From: Chlorokybus atmophyticus
Taxonomy: Eukaryota > Streptophyta > Chlorokybophyceae > Chlorokybales > Chlorokybaceae
Assembly (NCBI GenBank): GCA_009103225.1
Contig: RHPI01003788.1
Coordinates: 3,071-67,070 of the forward strand
Direction: 5' to 3'
Length of the DNA: 64,000 bases
Within the stretch, counting starts at the first letter, position 1; the number at the start of each line of letters is the position of its first letter. The notes under the pieces were generated by a model, which saw only the letters and a list, made by a program, of their open reading frames with translations, was not told where the DNA came from and searched no databases. Of the stretch, positions 23,109 to 34,534 are shown piece by piece. The position numbers were made by a program, and so were the translations under genes.

Positions 23109-23392
23109 CAGTCTACTCGGGCTATAAGTATCGTCTTTGTAAGTATAAATGCCCTATAAACATGAATTTCTAGGGAACCGATGAATTCCTTGGAAAATGT
23201 TGTTGGTTATAAGTAATACACATATTCACATAAACATATTTATTTGGGGAAAATCTTACAAGTTTTAGCAGGGAACATACTTTTAAGGAAGTGTACTGTC
23301 GACGTCGCAGCGTCACGCAGCGATTTTATGACAGCGTCACAAGACCGCTGTGTGACGCTGCTGCGCACGCCAGCCAGCGTCAAGCGGCGGAG

Positions 23393-24100
23393 ATGCGCCG
23401 CCGCTTGGCGGCCGCCTTGGGGGGCGGCGCAGGCGGGGGCGGCGGCGGCAATGGTGCATCATTACCCTCCATAAACATGAACATGGACATGGAGGACGAC
23501 AGTGACTTCAGCAATGGTTCGGCTGAGGCGCTGTTTGATGCAGGCGATGGTGCTGATGCTAGTAGCGCTGCGCCTGCACGAGGTGCCGCAGCAAAGCGCG
23601 GCGGGCGTGGTGGAGGAGGCCGCAAGTAAGTTGTGCATCAACATGATTACAAGTGTGACATTCTACAGGTGTGAGTTAATAATTTTTTGTGTATGCGTGC
23701 AGCAAGGGCATCAAGCGTCGAGCATACACTGTCAATGAGAAGCAAGCGATTATTGCATTGGTTAACGCACACCCTGGCGAGAAGCAGAGCGACCTGCAAC
23801 TCATGATCAACGACAAGTTACGGCTGACACTCAGCCAGCCAATACTCTCTGAAATTTTGCGTTCAAAGGATAAGATTGTCAAGGGTATAGCTCAGGCTGG
23901 TGAGCGTGGTGTAGTGTTCAAGAAGGTTAGGCAAGCACATTATTCTGAATTAGAAGCAGCACTGTATGCATGGTTTGGGCAAGCTCTGTTGCGCAAGGCC
24001 ACATTAACTGATAAGGTCTTAATTGCCAAAGCACGAGCTCGTACCGATGCCGCTAGTATAGACATAGCATCAAGCTTCTCATTTGCTTCGGGCTGGCTTG
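23393..24100 (+). pseudogene. Tigger-1 transposase, N-terminal exons
   Basis: Transposase of the pogo/Tigger superfamily, N-terminal DNA-binding part. Exon 1 runs from ATG at 23393 to 23625 (Gly/Ala-rich, basic end). A 77-bp GT-AG intron (23626-23702) follows. Exon 2 reads KGIKRRAYTVNEKQAIIALV (helix-turn-helix entry), LSQPILSEILRSKDKI, ELEAALYAWFGQALLRKATLTDKVLIAKA (CENP-B-like helix-turn-helix) and FASGWL, where element A is inserted. It continues at 35044 with DGFKKRHGIKAYALHGEAGDV; the FASGWL-DGFKKRHGI join is the conserved linker of the family. The start codon is chosen as the first ATG in frame; the frame is open further upstream. Confidence 0.8.
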
Positions 24101-24560
24101 CACATGGCGCCTGCAGTGCGTGCCGTTCACGGCACAAGCAGTCAACTTTTTCGGCGCAGACGGCACAACCAGGCTCTTCTGTCGGGACTTCTTGGTAGAA
24201 AAAGCTGTCCGCGGTCGGTATGCAGCTTGCAGTCTTGTGCCGGCATCGGCGCCTTTGCTCCCTTGTGCCAGTGACAGCACAAGATAGTCCAAGCTGAAGT
24301 CGGCACAATAGAGTTGGTGCCGTGATCGGTACAAGGTTCCACATCCCGATCACGGCACGAGACCAGCTATCCGCTGACGGTTCGCCAATCATTGTGCCGC
24401 TACCGGTGCAGAAAACTTATGCCGAGAGCGGCACAGTAGACTTGTACCGTAGCAAAGCAGCAGCCTTCTCTCCACCTGCGCTGTGACCGGCAGCGGATTA
24501 CATTAGTGGCTTGTGCCGAGAACGGCACAACACCCTCGTACCGACCAGCAGCCTTGGAGC
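24101..24560. repeat. Element A left subterminal repeats (CGGCAC dyads)
   Basis: After the 16-bp terminal repeat come about eight copies of short dyads built on TTGTGCCG...CGGCAC (for example gtgccgttcacggcac, gtgccgagaacggcac, gtgccggcatcggcgcc). Such subterminal repeats bind the element's own protein in En/Spm-type systems; here the binding partner is inferred. The region matches element B at 53348-53790 closely. Confidence 0.8.
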
Positions 24561-24596
24561 TGAGCTGAGCTGGGCCGGAGCTCGAGCTGAGCTGCA

Positions 24597-25263
24597 TTGT
24601 TGGAGAAAGAGAAGGAGGCGGCGGCGCGAGCTGCTGCTGCTGGTTTACTTTGAGAAGCTAGTGGCGTGAGCTACTGCTGCTGCTGCTGCTGAGCTGCTTA
24701 TGAGAAGAAGCTGTTTCTACCATGAAGCAGATCTGCCAGAATCGCACAGCAGCTGGAGCTGGAGCTGAGCTGCGGCAGGTTGGATGAAGCGGTGTCTGGA
24801 TGCTTGGGTTCTTGAGGACGATAGCTGAGCTGCTGCTGCTGTTGAACTGAGCTGCTGCTGTGGAGCGGAGCTACTTCTGCTGCAAAGCGGAAGTGCTGCT
24901 GCTGCGGAGTAAAACTGTTGCTGCGGCGGAGCGGAGCTGCTGACAAGCTGCTGCGGAGAAGGAGCTATTTTTGCTCACGAGCTCTTGCTGGCAAGGCCTA
25001 TGTTAGCTTGATATTGTTGCTTGATTTGCTCTGTCAGTGAGGCTTGGTCGAGAGTGTTCCCCTTACAGTCTGGTAGCTTGCTGCTGGGCGTCTTGCATGC
25101 AGTCTCACATTTTCAAGGTGAATGCTTGCAGTTGCTCCGTTTCGTTTGCTAAATCCAAGATATCAGTGACCGCTGCTGCCAACTATTAGCCCCCAAGTTG
25201 TCCGTCATACGCTGTCACTGTTAGCAGTATTCAAGTCCGACTTACACGCTATTATCTGCAGCC
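24597..25263 (+). other. Element A leader: GCTGCT-rich, non-coding
   Basis: A run of gctgctgctg and gagctgagctg triplets (about 24600-24960), then ordinary sequence to the transposase start. It is shared with element B (53810-54540). Serine- and glutamine-rich minus-strand open frames here are products of the triplet repeat. Confidence 0.6.
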
Positions 25264-28221
25264 ATGGCATTACGCATTGTTCAACAGTCTGCATTTCTGC
25301 GCGAGCGTGAGCAGTTTGATGAAACGCTTGCACTAATCAAGCATGCTGGTGGGAAGCCACGCAAAGCCAGTGTACGTGCTAAACGGTCAGTGCTTAAAGA
25401 GATGAGGGCCGCCCAGCAAGCGCTTCCAACAAACATCAGCCCGCACCTCACTGGAGGAGGAGGTGATTTGCAGCTGCCTGCACCTGCGTTTGCCTTGGAG
25501 CATGAGCCTGCACCTGCATTTGCCTTGGAGCCCGAACCTGCACCTGCATCTGCCTTGGAGCCCGAGCCTACGCCTGAAGATCAACCACACCTGTCCAACC
25601 AGCAGACAGCAGAACAATCTTCTCCAGAGATGCCGGACTTTGGAGCCGCCGAGCAATCTGATCATTTTGGCAACCAAGAGCCTGAGCCTGAGCAGCCTCC
25701 AACCTTCAGTCGCGACCTTTGCCTCTGCTCCAAGTGCAAAGGCTTGGTAAGTTGCTTCGCTTGGCCTGCGCTGATGAACAAGTGACCATGCATGCACGTT
25801 GCTTACACACCCTTACTGTGTCGCAGATCATGCAGCCGCGCTTGGTCATCGATGCGCACTTAGCCAAAGACGAGGCGGCCAGACGGCTGAGGAGCATTCC
25901 CACTGTGCAACCCACTTTGGACAGCTTTGATGCAGACAAGTTGCCTGATCTGCAGCAGGTGTCTACAACTTACCTGGACAAGATAATCGAAATCTCATCC
26001 ATCCTAGACGAAGCTGGAGTCTCGCAAGACTGCTTCAACAAACTGCTCCCTGACCTCTTTAAAGGCGAAAGCTCCCTGATGGCTTTGACTAAGGGATTGT
26101 TGGATGAGAAGAGCGAAGGCTTCAAGCTGCCTACTACTTGCAAGAGCCTGATTGGCATGTTTGAGCGCATGGGGATGCCTTCAACACTGCATTATTCTGT
26201 CTGTGCCTGCGGCCACCTGTTCGACAAGCCCTATCCAAATGCTGAGCTCGTTGTGCAAGACGAAGACTCGGTGCGCTCCAGCTATCGGCAGCGCGAGAAG
26301 GAGCGCAAGGCCATGGCAAAAGAACAGTGCCCAGACTGTAGTCAGAAACGCAAGGAAGGCACGAGCTTCTACTACCTCCCTCCCAGGCCAAGGTTGCATC
26401 TCATGTTGGGCGTGCCAACCATCTGTCATCAATGGCTCCAGGCCTGGCTGCACCGGGAGTAGTGGCTTGACAAAGATCCAGCAGTACCTCCTGCCAGTCA
26501 ACATGAAATCTGGGATGGAGCTCGTATGAGGGAGATCTCCGACTTCTTCAACCCCAAGAAGACCTACTGGCTGCCAGTCAGATGCGAGCACTGCCAGACA
26601 ATTCACAGACCAGGTCACCACTTCACTGAAGGCGACAGTGATGATGGGCCGCAGTGGAGGTTTCGGTGTCGCACCTGCGAGCATGTCACCTGTCCTTTCA
26701 AGCATATGGCCTGCGGTGACCCGAGGAACCTCATCTTCATTGGCCACTGGGACGGCTTCACCACAGCTAGCACCAGCCCCCGCAACACGCTGATGATCAA
26801 AGTGGCCATCTTGAACGGAGGCAAGTTGTTGAGCGCACAGACGTCTTCGCTTCTTCCTATGGGTTTTGTGCCCAACGATTAGCTTCCCAAGGGGGTTGAC
26901 AACATGGACCCCTTTCTGAAGCCACTTATAAACGAGCTCGAATCACTACTGCTTGAGGGCTTCACCTGCAATTATGCCCTCCCCACCTCTGAAGTTTGCC
27001 CTGACCTGCACTTTCAAGCAGCCGGTGCTACCACGCGCTTGCGTGCGATGCTGCTCATCTGGGCTGGTAATCACCCAGCCCAGTGTCAAATACTGAAGTT
27101 GAAAGATGGTGGCATCTTGGGCTACCGCAGATGCTGGTGTAAGGCCCAGCCCTACATGGAAGAAGCCCAAAGGCCTGTAAAGCGCAAGGCTGCTCCAGAG
27201 TCCGACGACGAGCAGGTAACTGCTTGCAAGAAGCAGAAGGCTGTTTCCAAGTCCAGCAGCCAGGTAAAGTCTGCTAGCAGGAGTAAGAAGCAGGCGGTTG
27301 AGAAGAAGAAGAAGAAGAAGAAGAAGAAGCAACCTGCCAGCAAGAAGCGTGCTGCTGCATCAACCAGCAATGGTCCAGCTGGTCCTAGCAACTCCCAAGC
27401 AGTGGAGCTCAACACCTACCAGAAGAAGGTCTACCGCTACGATTAGAACTTCATGCACTCACGACATCCATGGCCCGAGAGAGAAGAACAGGTCTTGTCG
27501 CCAATACGTCATGTACACAGACACAGCTGGTGCCTTGTACCGTGACCTTGACACAAGGTTGGCCCTGGTGAAGGCTTTGAGCTCCGACGAAGTATGTATT
27601 CCAGCTGACAGACTCCTGCGAAAGTTCATGTTGCTGCCCAGTCGGCAGACCAAAGCTGGTTCCAAGGCTGACAGAGCTCCGCAACTAGCATATGATCTGC
27701 AGAACCCTGACCTGCATGTCAAGGCCGGCGATGTTGATGTCCCCATCTGGCCTAAAGTCGGCGAGGTGGTGCAAATACGCGATCAAGCCAAGTCCGTTTG
27801 GGACTTGAAGTTGCCCACAGAACCTGCAATCGAGTTTTGCATGGAGTTGCAGGAGCAACTCAACGACAGCAATGCACGCGCAACCCAGCAGCCACGTCGC
27901 AGTAAGAGAGCAAACACGCGCAAGGCACCTGCCGTGGATGAAGACTCACAAGAAGACGCCTGCGACGAGGATGATCCGGGACCTTGGTATGCTGTGATTA
28001 GGAACATATTAGAGGAGGACAAGCAGGTTGAGGTCGATTACCTTGCACGCATCGCGCCCGATGTTTGGAGGGTGAACGACAACCACACTGGCGAAGTTGT
28101 CGGGAGGCTTACCTTGTGCAAGCTCATGCATTGGGTCAAGCTTGATCATGATACTTGGCGCGAGCAGGGCCAGTCCTACCCTCACATCAGCAAGTTTCGC
28201 AACTACCATGTGTACGCGTGA
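25264..28221 (+). pseudogene. Element A transposase, tnp2/CACTA type
   Basis: Would cut and join the element ends. Exon 1 (25264-25746) begins MALRIVQQSAFLREREQF, has three copies of a PAPAFALEPE-type repeat and ends in CSKCKGL. An 80-bp GT-AG intron (25747-25826) follows. Exon 2 carries CxC/CPDC cysteine pairs, TYWLPVRCEHCQ, then IGHWDGFTTASTSPRN (first catalytic Asp in DGF), GFVPND, DPFLKPLINELESL and IWAGNHPAQC. The latter is the GDxPAQ motif of the family, here with Asn for Asp. A Lys run near 27303 may be nuclear targeting. TAG at 26460-26462 and 26880-26882 interrupts a frame that is otherwise open; a third TAG (27444-27446) precedes a frameshift near 27480. The C-terminal part (27490-28221) is acidic, then WYAVIRNILEEDKQVEVDYLAR, and ends in TGA. 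Confidence 0.8.
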
Positions 28222-28344
28222 TTAAGGTGAGCTGTGCCTTGGCATGCAGTCTGGTTTTAAGCAGAAAAGGGCTTGTATATATGTAAAGCAGCATCACTGT
28301 AAGTCGCTCCTAAGCCACGCAATCTACACATAACTATCACCATA

Positions 28345-31340
28345 CTAGTGCGTGTTGCAACGTGGAGGACCACCTCGTCGTCTCGCTGGAGGTTCAGCTT
28401 CTTGTCCGCCAGTGGACTCTGCTGAAGATCCATGCATGACCAGCGAGAAGCCCCTACCTCTACCTCTGTGCCCATGTCCACGTGGAGCAGAAGGCAGTAG
28501 AGCAGGACGAGCAGCTGGAGGTGTAGTATCCTCGGGAATCGCAGGCAAAGGCATGGCTCCTCTACCTCCAGGCAGCAGAGCGGGAATAGCAATGAGAGGT
28601 GAAGAAGGCATTGGAACTGCTTCCAATGCTTGAGGCACAACGTAGGTTGGAGACACTTGCAACCTATTGAGCTGTGCGCGGTAAGCTGTGATCTCTCTCT
28701 CTCGCTCTTGAAGCTGTGCCCTGTACCTCCTGATCTGCCTGTCACGCTCCTCTACCTGCTCCCTGACACACAGATGTAACTCCGACATGTTGCTCCACCA
28801 GGCCTGCAACGTTCTGATCTACCTGACACGTTCCTGGTACCTCTGTTGCAGATCTGACATTTGCCTCATGAGGTCAATGTCTTGAACTGGGTTTTGTGGG
28901 GGTGCTGGCAATATCTGCTGCTGCTGCTGCAGCTGCTGCGCCAGATACTCCTCTAGCGCGAGGAATGCGTTTCCCGGGGGAACCCCCAGCACCTCCTCCT
29001 CCTCCTGCTCCTCATCCTCGCCGGCTTCTGCAACCACAGCAACCGGTCACCTTTCACAAGCTCACAAAGCATGTAATCCCCATCTTTTGAGCTAATCTTA
29101 CCGGACCTACCCTCCATGTGTTCTTGGAATTCGAATTCTTTCTCTTGCTAACACACATAAACAAGCTCAGTCTCTCCTACAGTCTCTCCTACAGTCTCTC
29201 CTGCAGTCTCACACATTCACTGAGAAAAACTTACGAGCAATAGCTGGCAGCGGGAGCGGGAGCTGTCGTGGCAGCGGGAGCGGGTTCTTTCTCCTCGTCC
29301 TCGTCACTGGAAGCTTGTTCTTCCTGCTCTTGTTCTTCCGACTCAATTAGAGTAGTGGAAGGTGAAGGCTGTGAGGTCCCCGCAGCAAAATCTGAAGGCT
29401 GTGGGGCCACGGTCACCCCTAATAGCGCAGCCTCCTGCTGTAGCCATAACAGCGCCTCCTCCCTCCTTTTTTTCTCCTCCTGCTCCCTCCTCTTTCTCGT
29501 CTCCTCCTCCAGCCTCCTCTTCCGCTCCTCCGCATGCTGCTCCTTTTCTTCCTCTTCATCCTCCGGCGTCTTCAAGACGAACCCTAAGCGTGCAGCCTCC
29601 TGTTGTAGCCGTGCGATCGCCTCCTGTCTCTTCCTCTCCTCCTCCTCCTTCCTCTTCCTCTCCTCCTCCTCCTTCCTCTTCCTCTCCTCCTCCTCCTTCC
29701 TCTTCCTCTCCTCCTCCTCCTTCTTCTTCCTCTCCTCCTCCTCCTGCCTCCTCCTCTCCTCCTCCAGCTCCTGCTGGCTCCTCGCCTCCACCTCCATCGC
29801 CTCGGGTCCCGGCAGCGACTGGAAGCTACTTGTTAAAGCTTGTTAAAGACCACCCGCCAGCATCCACCTGATCTCCAAGAGGTGCTGCTCGTTGATCTTT
29901 ACGGTGTTATGGGTCTCGCGCGGCAGAGCTGAGGGAGTGTTTGCCTCTTTGCGTAATCTGTCCTCCAGCACCTTGCGCTCTTTCTCCAGCTTTTCGCGTG
30001 CAGTGCGCAGCTCCTTGTGCTCCCTGGCAGCTTCTTTCAGAAGAGCCTTGGCTGCTGCCTGCAAGCACATACAACTCAAGGTGAGTGTACCAGTCAGTGT
30101 ATCCCCTGCAAAATGCACGAAGAGTAAACACACCAAAGACCTTGTCCAAGTCTAGCTGTTTTCTTTCAGTCTTCAAGATTTCACGACAAGAATTCATGTT
30201 GTCAAGAACAGTCAGCGAGTGTGATCTCTCCGTTTGGATGGTGTTCCGCAATTGTTGCAAGCTCTGTTTTTCCTCAGCTGCAAGGTCTAGCATTCTCTCC
30301 ACGCGTTTAGACATTAAAGACATCTTCTTGACAGCCTGTGCCATTCGTAAATGTGCACCAATGAAGCGCAAACTGAAGCAATCAAGACCAGGTTGTGGAC
30401 TTACCTCGTTCAAGTTGTCCACAAGCTCCTCGGTGGCCAGCACCATGTCCCACGTAGGGTGTGCCAGTTCTGTGGGCTTGACATGCGCCTGCAGGGCAAA
30501 CGCATTTAGTCAGTCAGTGTGCATCCGTCAGACCCTACATCCACAAGCTTGGCTGCATGTAGCTGCTTGCTTACACTTCCAGACCGCGTTGCTTTGGTAG
30601 ACTTTGCTGGCGTTTGTGGAACTGAAGGCTGGCCGTTCTTCCTGGAGGATGATGCTTGTCTTGGCTTTTTTGCTGGGGTCTCAGCTGCTGGTGGTTCCTC
30701 CTCCTCTGATTCCTCCTCATCCGACACCTCCTGCTCCTCCTCCTGCTCCTCCTCCTTCCCCTTGTCCTTCTGCTCTGATGCAGCTGGATTGGGAGGATGC
30801 GTGTACACCCATTTGTGCCCGGTTGAAGTCTTCTCCAGCTTCCAACCTTCGGGGGGGCCGCTAGGTCCCCAATCTTCCGGTTTTGCCAAGTGCTCACTGT
30901 CTTGTATGGGTAGTTACTTCAGCTTTACAGATACATAAAAAGACAGAGATGCATACACAGACAGAGATACATACAGCTAGCAGCAGCATACCTACAGCAG
31001 CAGCATACATACAGATAGCAGCTTAGACACAGACAATAAAACATGCAAAAATGCAACTATGTAAGCATGAACCAAGCAAGCTCACCTTTATCTGCTGCAC
31101 AACTTGGTCGGTGAGCTGCTGCAACTTGGAGCCGTGAGGGAGCTTCTCCTTGGGCGTTGCTCCTGGCAGTTTCTCGAACTGTTCAGGGCCCACACAAATC
31201 TTGGTGCAGGTGAGGGAGCCAATGTGCTGCTTGACCTTGCTGACAACGGACCTCTGCAACAAGACTTGACAATATTTGCAGCGCCTAGGCTGCTCTGCAC
31301 CAGACTGCCATTATGCACTAGCCTCTGCCTTGCCCTTCAT
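28345..31340 (-). CDS. Element A zinc-finger/coiled-coil gene (multi-exon, minus)
   Basis: The first exon (31340-31086, 85 codons, phase 0 at a GTGAGC donor) has a BED-like finger, CKYC...KQHIGSLTC, then a basic segment. Following exon-like blocks: PEDWGPSGPPEGWKLEKTSTGHKWVY with a Glu-rich linker (30889-30578); MVLATEELVDNLNE to ERKQLDLDKVF (about 30490-30150); a helical block KALLKEAAREHKELRTAREKLEKE (about 30080-29840); a long charged coiled coil of EEERKRKEEEE repeats (29797-29231); and a Gln-rich helix plus Pro-rich tail (29037-28345). TAG at 28819-28821 breaks the last block (ERVR|IRTLQAWW). By analogy with En/Spm tnpA it may bind subterminal repeats; that is inference. Exon joins are not all resolved. 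Confidence 0.55.
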
Positions 31341-31486
31341 GCTTGCTATGCTCAATACGCTGCAACAGCTCAACGCTTCACAAACCGAGGCCACCAAGCA
31401 CGCCGCCGCCACACACAGGAATAGCCGTTGTATGTCCTATGTATGCTGCTGTGGCTATTTATTACTNATATTTATTACTCAGAAGT

Positions 31487-31521
31487 CCTAACCCTAACCC
31501 TAACCCTAACCCTAACCCTAA
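31487..31521 (-). repeat. Telomere-like array inside element A
   Basis: About six CCCTAA units in the intergenic space between the divergent zinc-finger and SAM genes, next to a GGCGGT-rich stretch and a poly-T tract (31709-31738). The same arrangement is present in element B (55564-55587), so the array was in their common ancestor. A single N at 31467 sits between two copies of tatttattact, a likely assembly join. Confidence 0.85.
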
Positions 31522-31705
31522 CTTGTGCGCAGCTGACTTCTGCGCAGTAAGACTCCGCAGAAGCACAGCTGTCCGCAGTGTTTCGACGGCGGCGGTGGCG
31601 GCGGCGGAGGTGGCGGTAGTGAAGGTGGTGGCGGGAGTGAAATCGGTGGTTGACTATTTTGCGTCTTGGCGTTTCCGGGCCTACTTGCTAGGTTGCGGTG
31701 CTGGA

Positions 31706-31739
<34 letters not shown>

Positions 31740-31758
31740 NGTGCTGCTCTCAAGCACA

Positions 31759-34170
31759 ATGTCAGTGTATAGGATGAGCGTAGAGCTTATCTCCAAATGG
31801 GTAGCTAAATTGTTGAGAGGGGTTCCAAGTGCACAAGCAATAGCGGAGAAGTTCAAGGAGGAAGAGATTGATAGAGAAGCTTACTACAGCCTCTCAGCAG
31901 AAATTCTTGCACAGATCGCACCTAAGCTGAGCATTGCTTTGCGGATCCTTGAAGACGTGCAAAAGTTAAACAGGGATGAGCCGAGGTTGCAAGCTGAAGA
32001 TGAAGAGGAGCAAGACGAGGCGGGAGCACAACCTGAGGACACAGGTGTGCTTGCTTTCAACTAGTCTGCTGCCAAGCTGCTGGTGCAACTTAATTGCTCC
32101 TGCAGCTGAAGCTCTGCTTGCTCATTGGTATGCTTTGGTCTGCAGCTTCAGTTAAGCTGAAGCTACAACTCGATTGAACCTGCGGCTTGGCTGAAGCTGC
32201 AGCTTGAGTAAAAGCTGCATATCCGCTTTCTGCCAAGCAGAGCCTCAGCCAAGCCGCAGCTGCAGTTTAGCTGAAGTGGTAGGTTGGGTGAAGCTCTACT
32301 TGCTTTGCTGTATTTTGTACGCTTCGGTCTGCAGCTTTAATCAAGCAGCAACGTTAGCCAAGCCGCAACTGCAACATAGCTGAAGCTGCAGCTTGGCTGA
32401 AGCTCTGCTTGCTTTGCTCTCTTTTGCAAGTGCCATGCGTTGACTGTTGGCCTTGTGCGCAGGAGCTGTTGATGAAGTTAACTGCGAAGACGAGTTAGAG
32501 GCAGTCAAGAAGGCAAAGCTAAAGGAAAAGTGCTTTGCCCCTGTCGCTGACAAGCCTAGGGGACTAGAGCAAAATGGGCAAGCTTACTTGAAGAAGAAGG
32601 ACGAGACACAGTGGAGAATACAGGAGGACAACCGCAAGCTTCTAATGGAGAAGCTGTGGGCCAAGTTCCCAGACCACTGTGTTGGCAGGAGCTTCAATCG
32701 GGCCGGCCCAGATTATGACATGAGGGAGGAGGTGGTGGCGGATGTAATGCAGAATCACACTCCGCTGGAGATCAACGGACAAACATTGCGCTGGCCTGCA
32801 AGTAAGTAGTCTACGTCTGCCTATGTGCATGTGCGTCTATATGCCAGCTGCTACCTGCCAAATGTCTTGTGCTTCCTGCAGAATGGCTGCTCACTGCCTC
32901 TTGTTTGCTGAATGGATTCGTGAGCAGATCCGTCGGTTTGTGGATAATGCAAGACGGGGCCATCCATTAACGCCAGGCGAAACGGTAGGCTTGACCCGTG
33001 AGCAGCGCAAGGAGAAGATGCGCGCTGCACGCGCTGAGAAGTGCGCTGACGCAGAGGAGCCAGCTCCACACCGCTCGCGCACAGACTACGGGCTTGGCCC
33101 ACATTTCACCGTTGCAGACTTTCCCTCCAGCCAAAATGCTGTGCTGCTTGCCTTGTTGACTGCTGAGCCGCCTTCTCAAGCGCAGCTGTGTGAGGACTGG
33201 GTGGCTGTCAGGTACGCCATGTATCCTCTTGCACAAGGCTTTGCACCCGCACTCGTAAGGAATTCAAATGCGGCTGGTGCTGCAGACCCGCAGGAGATGT
33301 TGCAAGCACCAGCGGCAGCAGCAGCCGCAGGGTTGTGGCTGTTGGGCGCGGTCAAGTACTGGAAGTACTTGAGCAAGAGACTCCTTGGCGCAGCTACAAA
33401 GTGAAGGTGATGGAGTGGTACAACGCCAAGGGTATCGGTGATCAACGCGTCTACATGCCAGTGCGTGACACGGACGGGTATGCTGGCCAGCTGACCGGGG
33501 ACGAGCACTTGTGCAGCAATATCTTGGTGAGCGTAGTAGAGCATGTGCTGCGGCACAGCAGATTGCAAGCGCAACTGCAAGGAAGACTATATGCGTGACA
33601 TGCACTAATGCGGCTGCTTGAGTGATGCAGGGACACAGTTGTGCTTGGCCTGCATCCTTGGTAGCCCCGTCTGCAGTCTGCCCTTGCTCAGACTGCTCTT
33701 CAGGCGACTGCATTGCAGAAGTCACCCCAAGATGCGTTCGCGCGCTCGTGGTTGACAAGCGCGTGCAGCCAGAAGACCAGCATGACATTAATCAGAGGGT
33801 AAGAACGTTGGAGTGGGTTGTAACGTGTGCAGCATGCTTGCATGATGCACACTTGTAACAATTCTTGCTTGCAGATCAATCGTTGCTCTGACCACCTCAT
33901 GCACTTGGCTGGCATCTGCTGCAATACCTTTTACGCCAATGTTCCCAACCGCGAGAGCTTGCTGGAGGTGTACACTTCCTGGAGGGGGACATACTGGACG
34001 CAGATTGGGAGGCTGCCGAAAGAGGACCATCTGCTCGCAAAGTTCAGTGACTCGCAGATCGGTCTCATGCTTGTTACATTTGCAGTCAACAAGCGCTGGC
34101 TGGTATAGGATGACTCTGGAGAAGCACGCTATGGCTGGCACTGGAATAGTCAAGCCAAGCGACAACCCGG
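31759..34170 (+). pseudogene. Element A SAM-domain gene (multi-exon)
   Basis: Exon 1 (31759-32044) encodes a SAM-like helical domain: ISKWVAKLL...AIAEKFKEEEIDREAYYSLSAEIL...LRILEDVQKLN, a protein- or RNA-interaction fold, then an acidic tail. A 418-bp GT-AG intron follows. Exon 2 (32463-about 32805) is Lys-rich: AVKKAKLKEKCFAPVADKPRGLEQ and REEVVADVMQNHTPLEINGQTLRW. Later blocks: AEWIREQIRRFVDNARRG to about 33270; SYKVKVMEWYNAKGIGDQRV (33380-33525); IAEVTPRCVRALVVDKRVQPEDQHDINQ; then CSDHLMHLAGICCNTFYANV to NKRWLV, TAG at 34106-34108 and DDSGEARYGWHW. Element B reads CAG at that TAG. The function is unknown; there is no transposase motif. Confidence 0.55.
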
Positions 34171-34224
34171 TCCATAATTGGGTACCAAGCTGAAGACCTT
34201 CGCTCATTCTTCTTGCAGCAACCA

Positions 34225-34380
34225 GTATAGCTTCCATGCAGCTTCCTTGCAGCCGCCAGTCTAGCTTCCTGCTAAAAGTCTGACTTCTTGCTAGCAGTTT
34301 AGCTTGCTACCAGCAGTTTAGTTTCCTGGTAGCAGTTAGCTTCTTGCAAACAATTGGAGCCTATTCTAGTACTAGTTAAG
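34225..34380. repeat. Short tandem repeats in element A 3' region
   Basis: Imperfect repeats of agtttagcttcctgctagc-like units between the SAM gene and the right subterminal region; element B carries the same at about 58770-58890. No coding sequence. Confidence 0.6.
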
Positions 34381-34534
34381 AGTTCATGGTACAATGTAAA
34401 CTCCATATGAGGTTAAGAATTCTTTGCCAGGAAAACTGCCTGTAATTTGCCTGCTATATTGTGCTGCTAATTGTGGAATAGAGATGGCTGGGCCGTTATC
34501 GGCATGACTGTTGGTCCACCGAGGTCGACACACC

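Noticed and set aside
23462-23629. Gly/Ala-rich minus- and plus-strand frames as a separate gene
   Set aside because: The plus frame is exon 1 of the Tigger-1 transposase; the others are shadows of its repetitive coding sequence.
29268-29871. Ser/Pro-rich plus-strand open frames of 169-192 codons
   Set aside because: They are antisense shadows of the EEERKRK coiled-coil repeat of the minus-strand gene.
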